Origin: Polynucleobacter sp. MWH-UH23A
Lineage (GTDB): Bacteria > Pseudomonadota > Gammaproteobacteria > Burkholderiales > Burkholderiaceae
Direction of reading: 5' to 3'
Assembly (NCBI RefSeq): GCF_040409805.1
Contig: NZ_CP099572.1
Coordinates: forward strand, 806,001 to 870,000
DNA: 64,000 nucleotides
Shown: one piece after another, positions 15,952 through 25,888 of the stretch
Layout of the letters: each line of letters begins with the position of its first letter
How positions within the stretch are numbered: the stretch's first letter is position 1
Position numbers and translations under genes: made by a program
The notes under the pieces: model-generated
Databases searched by the model: none
The model's input: the letters and a program-made list of their open reading frames with translations, nothing else
Told to the model about the DNA's origin: nothing

Positions 15952-17706
15952 ATGACAAGTTCTCACGATAACGATTCAGCCCCAGCAGTCCCCGCAGTAG
16001 CTCCTAGCCAAACCGAACATCAGCCTCCTGTCCAACAGGTTGGCTCAGATCAGTCGGAAGTTGGGGAGCGTAGCTCGCGTGATGATCGGGGTCCACGTCA
16101 CCCGCGACGCGCTGGAACGGGTAAGCACCCCTTTAACAAGAAGCGCCCATTTAATAAAGACAAGCAGCGTCGTGATGGAGACCAGCAAAATGCTCCGCGC
16201 GAAGGGGGCGGTAATCAGGGGTCTAAGTTCGCCCCCAATGCAGCAGAGGCGGAAGCTTTATTTGCCTCCGTAGTATCTGGTGAATTTGATGCGGCATTAG
16301 ATGCTCCAGAGGTAGTAGAGGTAAAGAATCCCGAAGGTTTAAATGAGAGTGAAATCTCGCATCAGACGGGTGCTGAGCGCCGTGCGCAACGCGCACAGAG
16401 ATCGCGCGAAGATGAAGACTCTGATGCGCCTACGGAAGAAGAAATGAGCAGTTTGCAATTTGCCAATATTGATGAATTGCCTTTGAGCTTACGTGATGAA
16501 GTTTGGTCCGATCTTGATGGATTGGATGACGAAGCGGAAGACGAAGATACTGTTAAGTTACACAAGGTATTGGCGGATGCTGGCATGGGTTCACGCCGTG
16601 ACATGGAAGATCTGATTATTCAGGGTCGCGTGTCAGTCAATGGTTTGCCTGCGCATATCGGTCAACGCATTGGGCCAACCGATCAAGTCCGTATTAATGG
16701 CAAACAAGTTCATCGCAAGATTCAGACAAAACCACCGCGTGTGATTTTGTATCATAAGCCTGCCGGTGAAATCGTTAGTCAGTCAGATCCTGAGGGTCGT
16801 CCAACTGTATTTGATCGTTTACCAAAGCCTCGTCAGGGGCGTTGGATCGCGGTAGGGCGCCTAGACTTTAATACCGAAGGTTTGTTGTTATTTACAACTT
16901 CTGGTGAATTGGCTAATCGCTTAATGCACCCACGCTATGGCGTAGAGCGTGAATATGCTGTGCGTATTTTGGGTGAGCTTAGTCAAGAGAACACTGCGCA
17001 ACTGAAGAGCGGTATCAAACTCGATGATGGGCAAGCACGCTTTTTACGTTTATCAATGGGTGGTGGCGATGGTGCCAATCGTTGGTATCACGTTGCACTG
17101 ACTGAAGGTCGTAATCGTGAAGTGCGTCGTATGTTTGAGGCAGTGGGTCACACCGTATCTCGCTTGATTCGTACTCGCTATGGCATGTTCTTATTGCCTC
17201 CGCGTCTACGTCGTGGCAAATGGGAAGAAGTAGAGGCTGGTGGCATCTATAACTTGATGAAGTCTGCTGGCTTAAAAATGCCGCAACCGCAAGACAAGGG
17301 TCGTAATCCCAATTCAGGCGGTCAAAGTCGCAACCCTGAAGGTATGGATTTCCAGCCTGACCCAATGCAAACCTCAGTTTCTTATTGGGGCTCACGCGAT
17401 GCCTTAACTTTGGCTAGTGGGCACCATGGAATGACCCATCAGGGTAAGAATGCCAAATCTGGTGGTTCTGGAGATGGTCGCGGACCCTTCCGGGGTCGTA
17501 CTCAGGGTGGCAGACCTGGGCAAGGAGGTCAGGGTGGTAATGGCCAAGGTCGAAATAAGGGCAAGAAGGTGCACCACGGCCAGTCTGCTTTTGTCGCTGG
17601 AAACCCCCAGAATCCGGGTAGTGGCCCTAAACGGGGTGCGCCAAAAGGTAAAAAACCTTTTCATAAGGGCCTCAGAAAACCTCGAAATCCTGGCGAAAGC
17701 TTCTGA
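15952..17706 (+). CDS. rluB: 23S rRNA pseudouridine synthase RluB
   Basis: The catalytic core begins at about residue 201 with an S4 RNA-binding domain ([17 protein letters not shown]) and continues with the RsuA/RluB synthase domain, including [14 protein letters not shown] with catalytic Asp305 and [20 protein letters not shown]. It converts U2605-equivalent uridine in 23S rRNA to pseudouridine. At 584 residues it is about twice the size of the E. coli enzyme. The extra sequence is a roughly 200-residue N-terminal charged region rich in Arg, Gln, Asp and Glu, and a C-terminal Gly/Arg/Gln-rich tail ([15 protein letters not shown]), both probably disordered and RNA-binding. Long extensions are common in betaproteobacterial RluB. 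Confidence 0.92.
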   Translation: MTSSHDNDSAPAVPAVAPSQTEHQPPVQQVGSDQSEVGERSSRDDRGPRHPRRAGTGKHPFNKKRPFNKDKQRRDGDQQNAPREGGGNQGSKFAPNAAEAEALFASVVSGEFDAALDAPEVVEVKNPEGLNESEISHQTGAERRAQRAQRSREDEDSDAPTEEEMSSLQFANIDELPLSLRDEVWSDLDGLDDEAEDEDTVKLHKVLADAGMGSRRDMEDLIIQGRVSVNGLPAHIGQRIGPTDQVRINGKQVHRKIQTKPPRVILYHKPAGEIVSQSDPEGRPTVFDRLPKPRQGRWIAVGRLDFNTEGLLLFTTSGELANRLMHPRYGVEREYAVRILGELSQENTAQLKSGIKLDDGQARFLRLSMGGGDGANRWYHVALTEGRNREVRRMFEAVGHTVSRLIRTRYGMFLLPPRLRRGKWEEVEAGGIYNLMKSAGLKMPQPQDKGRNPNSGGQSRNPEGMDFQPDPMQTSVSYWGSRDALTLASGHHGMTHQGKNAKSGGSGDGRGPFRGRTQGGRPGQGGQGGNGQGRNKGKKVHHGQSAFVAGNPQNPGSGPKRGAPKGKKPFHKGLRKPRNPGESF

Positions 17707-17723
17707 TTTTTAACAGTTTTCCC

Positions 17724-17752
17724 TAGAAATCCCTTCAAAAATCCGCTACAAT
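17724..17752 (+). promoter_or_regulatory. Probable promoter of the rimP-nusA-infB operon
   Basis: TAGAAA (17724-17729, four of six consensus bases) and TACAAT (17747-17752) are separated by 17 bp. Transcription would start near 17759, right at the first hairpin of the leader and about 130 bases before rimP. Confidence 0.5.
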
Positions 17753-17758
17753 TTAGGA

Positions 17759-17819
17759 CTTGTAGCACAAATAGCTGCAAGTGTTGTTACCGACTGATGT
17801 TGCGATCAACGTAAGTCGG
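17759..17819 (+). promoter_or_regulatory. Structured rimP leader, two hairpins
   Basis: CTTGTAGC (17759-17766) pairs with GCTGCAAG (17774-17781) around a 7-base loop, with one G-U pair. A second arm follows: CCGACT (17790-17795) with AGTCGG (17814-17819), enclosing GTTG/CAAC (17799-17802 and 17807-17810) around a CGAT loop. With the terminator-like hairpin downstream this forms a three-stem leader suited to transcription control of the operon that includes nusA. Confidence 0.5.
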
Positions 17820-17840
17820 CCTGTTCTGAATTTCAAGAAT

Positions 17841-17866
17841 ATGGGCTTTGAAGCCCATTTTTTTTT
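17841..17866 (+). terminator. Terminator-like hairpin (attenuator) before rimP
   Basis: ATGGGCT (17841-17847), loop TTGA, AGCCCAT (17852-17858), then a run of nine T. This is a textbook intrinsic terminator. It stands 23 bases before the rimP GTG and after the candidate promoter, so it more likely works as an attenuator than as the end of rluB, although both may apply. A 5-bp alternative pairing (TTCAA 17832-17836 with TTGAA 17848-17852) would weaken it. Confidence 0.7.
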
Positions 17867-17889
17867 GCCGTTTTAGTTTGAGGGAAATT

Positions 17890-18381
17890 GTGAGAGATCA
17901 GCAGATCATTGCTGCAGAGTTGGAAAACCTAGGTTACACGCTAGTCGATATCGAGCGTGAGGCCGGCGGTTTGCTGCGCGTCACAATCGAAAACCCTGAC
18001 TATGAACGATTGATTACGGTGATGGATTGTGAAAAGGTGAGTCATCAATTGAGCTACACCTTGCCGGTCGAGAACATTCCTTACGAGCGCTTGGAGATTT
18101 CTTCTCCAGGCTTGGATCGCCCAGTGAAGAGCGCTGCGGATTTTGAGCGTTTCGCTGGTATGGAAGTGGATTTGAAGTTACGTGTTGCTGTTGGTAACCG
18201 TAAAAATTTTCGTGGTGTGTTGCAAGGTTTGCTGAGCGGTGAATTGAATTCACCTGATGCGAAATTTGGTTTGGTGTTCGAGGCAGCTGATGGTCAGCCG
18301 TCTCAATTGGAGTTTTCTTTAGCCGAGGTCGATAAGACTCGGTTGGTCCCTGTTATTGATTTCAAAGGAAGAAAGTCATGA
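17890..18381 (+). CDS. rimP: Ribosome maturation factor RimP
   Basis: The start is set at GTG 17890, preceded by GAGGGA at a suitable distance; this gives 163 residues, close to the family norm. A longer in-frame version would begin inside the attenuator hairpin and is unlikely. Typical blocks are [39 protein letters not shown] and [19 protein letters not shown], followed by the small C-terminal SH3-like domain. RimP assists assembly of the 30S subunit. Its stop overlaps the nusA ATG by four bases. Confidence 0.93.
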   Translation: MRDQQIIAAELENLGYTLVDIEREAGGLLRVTIENPDYERLITVMDCEKVSHQLSYTLPVENIPYERLEISSPGLDRPVKSAADFERFAGMEVDLKLRVAVGNRKNFRGVLQGLLSGELNSPDAKFGLVFEAADGQPSQLEFSLAEVDKTRLVPVIDFKGRKS

Positions 18382-19859
18382 GCCGAGAAGTTCTCATGTT
18401 GGCAGACGCGCTAGCGCGTGAAAAGAACGTTGATCAAGCGATTGTGTTTGAGGCGCTTGAAATGGCGTTGGCATCAGCCACAAAGAAACGTTATGCAACC
18501 GAAGACGTGGATATTCGTGTATCGATCGATCGCGATTCAGGTGAGTATGAAACCTTTCGTCGCTGGTTGGTAGTGCCAGATGAGGCTGGTCTTCAAGAGC
18601 CAGATAAGGAAATTTTGCAATTTGAGGCTAAAGAGCAAATTGCTGATATCGAAGTAGGTGACTACATCGAAGAGCAGATTGAGTCTTTGGCTTTTGGTCG
18701 TATTGGTGCGCAAGCTGCTAAGCAAGTCATTCTGCAGCGCATTCGTGACGCTGAGCGCGAACAAATTTTGAACGACTACCTAGAGCGTGGCGAGAAAGTC
18801 ATGACTGGTACTGTTAAGCGTGCCGATAAAAATGGTTTGATTATTGAATCAGGCCGTGTTGAAGCACTGTTGCGTCGTGATCAAATGATTCCAAAAGAGA
18901 ACTTGCGTTCTGGTGATCGTGTGCGCGCATACATCCTTAAGGTAGATCGTGAAGCACGTGGCCCGCAAATTGAACTTTCTCGTACTTGCCCAGAGTTCTT
19001 GATTAAGTTATTCGAGAATGAAGTCCCAGAGATGGAACAAGGCCTTCTTGAAATTAAGGGTGCCGCTCGCGATCCAGGCGTACGCGCAAAGATTGCTGTA
19101 ATTACTTATGACAAACGCATTGACCCAATCGGTACTTGCGTTGGCGTTCGTGGAACACGTGTTACTGCGGTGCGTAACGAAGTTGCTGGCGAAGCGGTAG
19201 ATATTGTTTTATGGTCTGAAGATCCAGCGCAATTTGTGATTGGTGCCTTGGCCCCAGCGCAAGTATCTTCTATCGTGGTTGACGAAGAGCGTCACGCAAT
19301 GGATGTGGTAGTTGACGAAGAGAATTTGGCAATCGCGATTGGTCGTAGCGGACAGAATGTACGCTTGGCAAGTGACTTGACTGGTTGGCAGATCAACATC
19401 ATGACTCCTGAAGAGTCAGCAGAGAAGACAGAAAAAGAGGCTTCATCTGTGCGTCAGTTGTTTATGGACAAGTTGGATGTTGATCAAGAAGTTGCTGATA
19501 TTTTGATTGAAGAAGGCTTCAATACATTGGAAGAGGTGGCTTATGTACCGCTTTCTGAAATGTTAGAAATCGATTCGTTCGATGAAGACACTGTTAATGA
19601 GCTGCGTACGCGCGCTCGCGATTCTTTGCTGACCATGGAATTGGCGAAAGAAGAGCGTATTGGTGAAGTGTCACAAGACCTGCGCTCATTGGAGGGCATG
19701 ACCCCTGAATTGATTGCAAAACTTGCTGACAATCAAGTGCATACCCGTGATGACCTCGCTGAACTAGCTGTTGATGAGCTGGTAGAGGCAACACAAATTG
19801 ACGAAGAAACTGCGAAAACGCTCATCATGAAAGCGCGCGAACATTGGTTTACTTCATGA
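18378..19859 (+). CDS. nusA: Transcription elongation/termination factor NusA
   Basis: The 493-residue protein has the full proteobacterial layout: N-terminal RNA polymerase-binding domain (residues 1 to about 125), S1 domain around [20 protein letters not shown], two KH domains (including [20 protein letters not shown] and [17 protein letters not shown]), and two C-terminal acidic repeats (about residues 360-493) with SDLEE-like helix-hairpin segments. NusA binds RNA polymerase and controls pausing, termination and antitermination. Its position just after a leader with an attenuator-like hairpin is compatible with autoregulation, as known for this operon in E. coli. Confidence 0.96.
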   Translation: MSREVLMLADALAREKNVDQAIVFEALEMALASATKKRYATEDVDIRVSIDRDSGEYETFRRWLVVPDEAGLQEPDKEILQFEAKEQIADIEVGDYIEEQIESLAFGRIGAQAAKQVILQRIRDAEREQILNDYLERGEKVMTGTVKRADKNGLIIESGRVEALLRRDQMIPKENLRSGDRVRAYILKVDREARGPQIELSRTCPEFLIKLFENEVPEMEQGLLEIKGAARDPGVRAKIAVITYDKRIDPIGTCVGVRGTRVTAVRNEVAGEAVDIVLWSEDPAQFVIGALAPAQVSSIVVDEERHAMDVVVDEENLAIAIGRSGQNVRLASDLTGWQINIMTPEESAEKTEKEASSVRQLFMDKLDVDQEVADILIEEGFNTLEEVAYVPLSEMLEIDSFDEDTVNELRTRARDSLLTMELAKEERIGEVSQDLRSLEGMTPELIAKLADNQVHTRDDLAELAVDELVEATQIDEETAKTLIMKAREHWFTS

Positions 19860-19872
19860 GAGGAAGTAGTAC

Positions 19873-22626
19873 ATGGCAACAACAACAGTAAAAGTACTCG
19901 CTAAGGAACTGAAAAGATCCTCGGCTGACCTCTTGGAGCAATTAAAGGCAGCTGGGATCGAAAAAGGTTCTGAAGATGAGAGCATTACCGATAAGGACAA
20001 AACAGCCTTACTTGAGTATTTGCAAAAAGCGCATGGCAATGTTGAGACGGGTGCTCGTAAAAAGATTACCTTGATCAAGCGTGAGAGTTCTGAGATTCGT
20101 CAGGCGGACTCTGCTGGACGCACTCGCACCGTGCAAGTTGAGGTTCGTAAAAAGCGGGTCTTGGTGAAGCGCGGTGATGAGACTGCAGCTCCTACTGCCG
20201 AAACCGCAAAACCAGCAAAAGCTGCTCCAGCTGCACCATCTAAACCAATTCTGACAGAAGAAGAGTTGGAGAAGCGTGCGGCAGAGGCAACTCGTCAAGC
20301 TGAGTTGTTGGCACGACAAGAAGCTGAAATGAAGGCTGCTGAAGAGGCTCGTCAAAAAGAGGTGGCGACACCATTAGAGAAGGAAGAGCAGGCAACAAAA
20401 GAAGCGTCTGATGCTGCAGCTGAGAAAAAAGCGAAAGCAGATAAAGCGGCAAAAGAATTAGCTGCTGCTAAAGAGAAAGAGTTAGCTGATCTTCGTGCTC
20501 GACGTGCTGCTGCTGAGGCGGAAGCTTTGGCGATTCGCGACATGATGAGTGCACCAGCACGTGTCTTAAAGGCGCCAAGTGAAGTTGCTGCTGAAGAAGC
20601 GAAAAAAGGAACTCTACACAAACCTGCAAAAGCAGAAGGTGCTGAAGAGAAGAAAAAGCCAACCAAGGTTGGTGGTAAGACGATTAAGTCTTCTGAAACT
20701 TCATCAACCTGGCAGGAAGAGGGCGCCAAGAAGCCTAGTGGCGGATTGAAGACTCGCGGAGATACTTCCGGCGGTGTTGGTGGATGGCGTACAGGCGGAG
20801 CTCGTAAGAAGCAACGTCAAATTGCCGAGGCAAACGTGGATACCAATTTCCAAGTGCCTACCGAGCCTATCGTGCGCGATGTCAATGTTCCAGAAACAAT
20901 CACTGTTGCTGAGTTGGCTCATGCCATGGCAGTGAAAAGTGCAGAAGTCATTAAATTGTTAATGGGTATGGGCCAGATGGTCACCATTAACCAAGTGCTC
21001 GATCAAGATACTGCGATGATTATTGTCGAAGAAATGGGTCACCGTGCCCATGCTGCGAAATTAGATGATCCAGATCTCGATCTTGGTGCTGAGGGTCATG
21101 ATGCGGAACTATTACCACGCCCACCAGTGGTTACGGTAATGGGTCACGTTGACCACGGTAAGACATCTTTGCTCGATAAGATTCGTACTGCAAAAGTTGC
21201 CTCAGGTGAAGCAGGAGGCATTACTCAGCATATTGGTGCATATCACGTAGAAACACCGCGCGGCATGATTACCTTCCTTGACACTCCAGGTCACGAGGCG
21301 TTTACCGCAATGCGTGCTCGTGGTGCGAAGGCTACGGACATTGTGATTCTGGTAGTTGCAGCTGATGATGGCGTGATGCCGCAAACCAAGGAAGCGATTC
21401 ACCATGCAATTGCTGGTGGAGTGCCATTGGTGGTTGCGATTAATAAGATTGATAAACCCGAAGCAAATCCAGAGCGTGTAAAAACAGAATTGGTTGCAGA
21501 GCAAGTGGTTCCTGAGGAATACGGTGGTGATGTGCCATTTGTTCCAGTTTCTGCCAAATCAGGCGAAGGGATTGATGCATTGTTGGAGAACGTTCTCTTG
21601 CAAGCAGAAATCTTGGAGCTCAAGGCACCTAAAGATGCGCCTGCTCAAGGTCTTGTGATCGAAGCAAGATTAGATAAAGGTAAGGGTGCTGTGGCAACCG
21701 TTCTGGTTCAGTCAGGTACCCTCAAGCGTGGCGACATGTTGTTGGCCGGATCTACTTTTGGACGTGTTCGTGCAATGTTGGATGAAAACGGCAAGCCTTG
21801 TAATGAGGCTGGTCCTTCTATTCCGGTGGAGATCCAAGGTTTAGCAGAGGTGCCTGCCGCTGGTGAAACTGTTCAAGTGGTTCCAGATGAACGTAAGGCT
21901 CGTGAGATTGCACTCTTCCGTCAAGGCAAGTTCCGCGATGTGAAGTTGGCTAAACAACAAGCCGTCAAACTTGAAACCATGATGGAAAACATGGGTGAGG
22001 GCGCGATTGAGGCGAAGCTGTTGCCATTGATCATCAAAGCAGACGTACAAGGCTCTCAAGAAGCCTTGGCCCAATCTCTAATGAAACTATCTACGCCAGA
22101 AGTGAAGGTGCAGATTGTTCACGCGGCTGTGGGCGGCATTACTGAAACTGACGTGAACTTGGCTGTTGCCTCTAAAGCTGTGATTATTGGCTTTAACTCT
22201 CGTGCTGATGCAGCTGCGCGTAAGCTTGCTGAAAACAATGGTGTTGATATTCGTTATCACAACATTATTTATGACGCGGTAGACGAAGTGAAACTCGCCT
22301 TGAGCGGTATGTTGACTCCAGATAAGAAAGAAGAAATCACTGGCTTGGTTGAGATTCGTCAGGTCTTCTTGGTATCGAAAGTTGGCGCAATTGCTGGTTG
22401 CTTGGTGGTTGACGGAGTTGTTAAACGCACATCTAGCGTTCGTCTCTTGCGTGATAACGTGGTTATCTGGTCTGGTGAGCTCGATTCGCTTAAACGCTTT
22501 AAAGACGACGCAAAAGAAGTTCGCGCCGGAGTTGAGTGCGGTCTGTCGCTAAAAGGTTACAACGATATTAAAGAAGGCGATCAACTCGAAGTATTTGAAG
22601 TAACTGAAGTTGCCCGTTCTCTGTAA
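19873..22626 (+). CDS. infB: Translation initiation factor IF-2
   Basis: The 917-residue protein starts with the IF2_N helix motif ([20 protein letters not shown]), then a long Ala/Glu/Lys-rich linker (about residues 100-300). A second IF2_N-like region ([20 protein letters not shown]) is followed by the GTPase domain with G1 [10 protein letters not shown]3 DTPGHEAF and G4 NKID. Domains II to IV follow, including [10 protein letters not shown] and [19 protein letters not shown]-2 brings fMet-tRNA to the 30S subunit and drives subunit joining. GAGGAAG precedes the ATG. It stands 13 bases after nusA. Confidence 0.97.
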   Translation: MATTTVKVLAKELKRSSADLLEQLKAAGIEKGSEDESITDKDKTALLEYLQKAHGNVETGARKKITLIKRESSEIRQADSAGRTRTVQVEVRKKRVLVKRGDETAAPTAETAKPAKAAPAAPSKPILTEEELEKRAAEATRQAELLARQEAEMKAAEEARQKEVATPLEKEEQATKEASDAAAEKKAKADKAAKELAAAKEKELADLRARRAAAEAEALAIRDMMSAPARVLKAPSEVAAEEAKKGTLHKPAKAEGAEEKKKPTKVGGKTIKSSETSSTWQEEGAKKPSGGLKTRGDTSGGVGGWRTGGARKKQRQIAEANVDTNFQVPTEPIVRDVNVPETITVAELAHAMAVKSAEVIKLLMGMGQMVTINQVLDQDTAMIIVEEMGHRAHAAKLDDPDLDLGAEGHDAELLPRPPVVTVMGHVDHGKTSLLDKIRTAKVASGEAGGITQHIGAYHVETPRGMITFLDTPGHEAFTAMRARGAKATDIVILVVAADDGVMPQTKEAIHHAIAGGVPLVVAINKIDKPEANPERVKTELVAEQVVPEEYGGDVPFVPVSAKSGEGIDALLENVLLQAEILELKAPKDAPAQGLVIEARLDKGKGAVATVLVQSGTLKRGDMLLAGSTFGRVRAMLDENGKPCNEAGPSIPVEIQGLAEVPAAGETVQVVPDERKAREIALFRQGKFRDVKLAKQQAVKLETMMENMGEGAIEAKLLPLIIKADVQGSQEALAQSLMKLSTPEVKVQIVHAAVGGITETDVNLAVASKAVIIGFNSRADAAARKLAENNGVDIRYHNIIYDAVDEVKLALSGMLTPDKKEEITGLVEIRQVFLVSKVGAIAGCLVVDGVVKRTSSVRLLRDNVVIWSGELDSLKRFKDDAKEVRAGVECGLSLKGYNDIKEGDQLEVFEVTEVARSL

Positions 22627-22638
22627 GTTGTAGTCGAT

Positions 22639-23007
22639 ATGCACAAGACTAGTCCGCATCGTAACCAGCGTCTCGCCGATCAAATTCAGCGAGACCTGGC
22701 TGAGCTCATTCCGCGTGAGCTACGTAGCTCTAGTCTGGGATTGATCACTCTGCAAAGCGTTGAGCTATCTCCAGACTTGGCTCACGCCAAAGTATTTTTT
22801 ACTGTATTGGGTGCTGAACCTGAGCATGCTTTAAATGCATTGCAAGAAAAAGCAGGCTATTTGCATTCATTACTATTCAAGCGTTTGCACATTCATACTG
22901 TGCCAACTTTGCATTTCCAATATGACAACTCAGTAGAACATGGTATTGAAATGTCCAAATTGATCGATAAAGCAGTGGAGAGCGATCATCAGGATGAGAA
23001 TTCTTAA
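22639..23007 (+). CDS. rbfA: Ribosome-binding factor A
   Basis: The 122-residue KH-type protein shows [20 protein letters not shown] at the start, then [19 protein letters not shown] and a C-terminal [20 protein letters not shown], the classic RbfA ending. It matures the 5' end of 16S rRNA and supports growth in the cold. It lies 12 bases after infB and its end overlaps or touches truB. Confidence 0.95.
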   Translation: MHKTSPHRNQRLADQIQRDLAELIPRELRSSSLGLITLQSVELSPDLAHAKVFFTVLGAEPEHALNALQEKAGYLHSLLFKRLHIHTVPTLHFQYDNSVEHGIEMSKLIDKAVESDHQDENS

Positions 23008-23008
23008 T

Positions 23009-23920
23009 ATGTCCACGCGGATTGACGGAGTGGTTTTGCTTGATAAGCCAGCAGGAATGAGTTCTCAAGGTGCAGTTACCGCTGTGAAGCGCGCATTCAA
23101 TGCTGAAAAAGCAGGTCATACCGGCACTTTAGATCCAATGGCAACAGGCTTGCTACCGATTTGCTTGGGTGAAGCCACTAAATACTCGCAAGATTTACTT
23201 GAGGCAGATAAAACCTATGTTGCTCAAGTCAAATTTGGTTCTCGCACTGACACGGGTGACGCAGAAGGTTTGGTTATTGAAGAATTGCCGCTGCCTAAAT
23301 TTGATAATCCAGATGATATTCGTAAAGCATTAGATGCTTTACTGCCAAAATTTACAGGGGCTATCTCACAAGTGCCTCCAATGTACTCAGCATTAAAGCG
23401 TGACGGCAAACCTTTATATGAATACGCACGCGCAGGAGTCGAGCTTGAGCGGACCCCGCGTGACATTGTGATTCATAAAATTCGTTGGACCAATATTGCC
23501 TGGCCTCAAGCAACCCTAGAGGTGACTTGTAGCAAAGGCACTTACATTCGTGTACTGGCTGAAGACATTGGTAACGCTCTAGGTTGCGGTGCCCATTTGG
23601 TGGGTTTGCGCAGAACAGAAGTGGGTCACTTAAGCTTAGAACACTCTTTTACAATTGAGTCGATTCAACAGGCTATACACGATAGCTCTAGCTATATTCT
23701 TCCGGTAGATGCGCTTTTGCAGACCTTGCCTCACTTAACAGTGGATGAGCAACAAGCAAAACGATTAGAAATGGGTCAACGTGTCCCACTCAATTTGCCG
23801 TCTATCGAAGCATTGGTGCGTATTTATCGTGCCACTGCTGCACCACATAACTTTATTGGAACTGCTGATTGGCGTTCTGGGGTATTGCATCCAAAACGAC
23901 TTATTTCGCAGGCACACTAA
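23009..23920 (+). CDS. truB: tRNA pseudouridine(55) synthase TruB
   Basis: The preferred start is the ATG at 23009, one base after the rbfA stop, with AGGATGAG about ten bases upstream; an ATG at 22994 would add five residues and overlap rbfA. The protein (303 residues) contains GVVLLDKPAGMSSQGAV, GHTGTLDPMATGLLPI with catalytic Asp42, YVAQVKFGSRTDTGDAEG, and CSKGTYIRVLAEDIG in the RNA-binding region. It makes pseudouridine 55 in the T-loop of nearly all tRNAs. Confidence 0.94.
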   Translation: MSTRIDGVVLLDKPAGMSSQGAVTAVKRAFNAEKAGHTGTLDPMATGLLPICLGEATKYSQDLLEADKTYVAQVKFGSRTDTGDAEGLVIEELPLPKFDNPDDIRKALDALLPKFTGAISQVPPMYSALKRDGKPLYEYARAGVELERTPRDIVIHKIRWTNIAWPQATLEVTCSKGTYIRVLAEDIGNALGCGAHLVGLRRTEVGHLSLEHSFTIESIQQAIHDSSSYILPVDALLQTLPHLTVDEQQAKRLEMGQRVPLNLPSIEALVRIYRATAAPHNFIGTADWRSGVLHPKRLISQAH

Positions 23921-23978
23921 GGCAACCCAAGCAGAACTAACCACCCATTTTTATTATTTTTAACTTTAGAAGCTTCAC

Positions 23979-25796
23979 ATGACTAAACGCGCACTTCGTA
24001 ATATCGCCATCATCGCCCACGTTGACCACGGTAAAACTACCTTGGTTGACCAACTTTTGCGTCAATCGGGTACCTTCCGCTCAAATGAGAAAGTGGCCGA
24101 ACGCGTCATGGACTCAAACGATCTTGAAAAAGAGCGTGGCATTACCATTCTGTCCAAAAACTGCGCAGTTGAATATGACGGTACTCACATTAATATCGTA
24201 GATACACCTGGACACGCAGACTTTGGTGGTGAGGTAGAGCGTGTGCTGTCGATGGTGGATGGCGTACTCTTGCTAGTTGATGCCGTTGAAGGCCCAATGC
24301 CACAGACTCGCTTCGTTACTAAGAAAGCGTTGGCTCTTGGACTTAAGCCGATCGTTGTTATTAATAAAGTGGATCGTCCAGGCGCTCGCACCGACTATGT
24401 GATTAATGCTACTTTTGAGTTGTTTGACAAATTAGGTGCTACCGAAGAGCAATTAGATTTCCCAGTGGTATATGCCTCTGGATTGAATGGTTATGCCGGC
24501 ATGACTGATGATGTGCGTGAAGGCGATATGCGTCCTTTATTTGACACAGTTCTCAAGCATGTGCCAGTACGCGACGATAATCCGGACGGACCTTTGCAGC
24601 TACAGATTACCTCTATTGAATACAGTACTTATGTTGGTAAGATTGGTGTTGGTCGTGTTAATCGCGGTACTGTAAAGCCAGGCATGGATGTGGTCTTTAT
24701 GGATGGTCCAGAGGGCGTACAGCGTAAGGGTCGTATTAATCAAGTATTAAAGTTCCGTGGCTTAGAGCGTGAATTGGTTGATGAAGCCCAGGCGGGTGAC
24801 ATCGTATTGATCAACGGTATTGAAGATTTAGCAATTGGTACTACTGTATGTGCACCTGATACTCCTGATGCATTGCCAATGCTCAAGATTGATGAGCCAA
24901 CTTTAACTATGAACTTCATGGTGAACACAAGCCCATTAGCGGGTCGTGAAGGTAAGTTTGTTACTAGCCGTCAAATTCGTGAGCGTTTGGATCGCGAGCT
25001 TAAGTCCAATATGGCATTGCGCGTCAAAGACACTGATGATGACACCGTATTTGAGGTATCAGGCCGCGGTGAGTTGCATCTCACTATCTTGGTAGAAACA
25101 ATGCGTCGTGAAGGCTATGAGTTAGCTGTTTCGCGTCCTCGCGTGGTTTTCCATGAAGAAGATGGCGTCAAGATGGAGCCATATGAGAACTTGACTGTAG
25201 ACGTTGAAGACACTACTCAAGGCGCAGTGATGGAGGATTTAGGTAAGCGTAAGGGCGAATTGCTCGATATGGTCAGTGACGGTAAAGGTCGAACCCGTTT
25301 GGAGTATCGCATTCCTGCGCGTGGTCTGATTGGTTTCCAGGGCGACTTTATGACTATGACCCGCGGTAATGGTTTGATGAGTCATACATTTGATTCATAT
25401 GCGCCAGCTAAAGAGGGTATTTTGGGCGAACGTCATAACGGCGTATTAGTAAGCCAGGATGATGGCGAGGCAGTAGCTTACGCTTTATGGAAATTGCAAG
25501 ATCGTGGCCGTATGTTTGTAAGCCCAGGGGATCCTTTGTATGAGGGTATGGTGATTGGTATTCATAGTCGTGATAACGACTTAGTTGTAAACCCTATTAA
25601 GGGTAAGCAGCTCACTAACGTTCGTGCATCAGGTACCGACGAAGCAGTTCGCTTAGTGCCACCAATTGCACTCAATCTTGAGTATGCAGTTGAGTTTATC
25701 GATGATGATGAGTTGGTTGAAGTAACACCAAAGAGTATTCGTATTCGTAAGCGCTACCTCAAAGAGCATGAGCGTAAAAAAGCCTCACGCGAATAA
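23979..25796 (+). CDS. typA: Ribosome-associated GTPase TypA/BipA
   Basis: The 605-residue GTPase has G1 [15 protein letters not shown], a switch region [16 protein letters not shown]3 [11 protein letters not shown] and G4 NKVDRPGAR. It then has EF-G-like domain II and the BipA-specific C-terminal domain ([18 protein letters not shown] and a basic tail). It binds ribosomes in stress and low temperature and helps 50S assembly. It follows truB in the usual betaproteobacterial order, 58 bases downstream, and a hairpin terminator follows its stop. Confidence 0.96.
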   Translation: MTKRALRNIAIIAHVDHGKTTLVDQLLRQSGTFRSNEKVAERVMDSNDLEKERGITILSKNCAVEYDGTHINIVDTPGHADFGGEVERVLSMVDGVLLLVDAVEGPMPQTRFVTKKALALGLKPIVVINKVDRPGARTDYVINATFELFDKLGATEEQLDFPVVYASGLNGYAGMTDDVREGDMRPLFDTVLKHVPVRDDNPDGPLQLQITSIEYSTYVGKIGVGRVNRGTVKPGMDVVFMDGPEGVQRKGRINQVLKFRGLERELVDEAQAGDIVLINGIEDLAIGTTVCAPDTPDALPMLKIDEPTLTMNFMVNTSPLAGREGKFVTSRQIRERLDRELKSNMALRVKDTDDDTVFEVSGRGELHLTILVETMRREGYELAVSRPRVVFHEEDGVKMEPYENLTVDVEDTTQGAVMEDLGKRKGELLDMVSDGKGRTRLEYRIPARGLIGFQGDFMTMTRGNGLMSHTFDSYAPAKEGILGERHNGVLVSQDDGEAVAYALWKLQDRGRMFVSPGDPLYEGMVIGIHSRDNDLVVNPIKGKQLTNVRASGTDEAVRLVPPIALNLEYAVEFIDDDELVEVTPKSIRIRKRYLKEHERKKASRE

Positions 25797-25814
25797 GTAA
25801 GTCTCAGTATCACC

Positions 25815-25842
25815 ACAAAAGTCACCTGAGGGTGGCTTTTGT
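25815..25842 (+). terminator. Rho-independent terminator after typA
   Basis: ACAAAAGTCACC (25815-25826) and GGTGGCTTTTGT (25831-25842) form a 12-bp stem with one G-U pair and a TGAG loop. It ends the rimP-to-typA block before tex. Confidence 0.75.
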
Positions 25843-25888
25843 ACTTCATTGAATTCAATATTCCAAATATAGAAAATTAATTAAATTC

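Noticed and set aside
15775..15966. A Cys- and Phe-rich 63-residue frame on the minus strand.
   Set aside because: It is the antisense reading of the Glu/Ala/Thr repeat tail of ScpB; the odd composition comes from the GAA/GCA repeats. No RBS or family match.
17015..17395. A 126-residue minus-strand frame inside rluB.
   Set aside because: It lies wholly within the conserved catalytic part of rluB, with no RBS and no recognisable domain.
20352..20729. A 125-residue minus-strand frame inside infB.
   Set aside because: It is antisense to the Ala/Lys/Glu-rich linker of IF-2 and its Ser/Ala composition reflects that bias.
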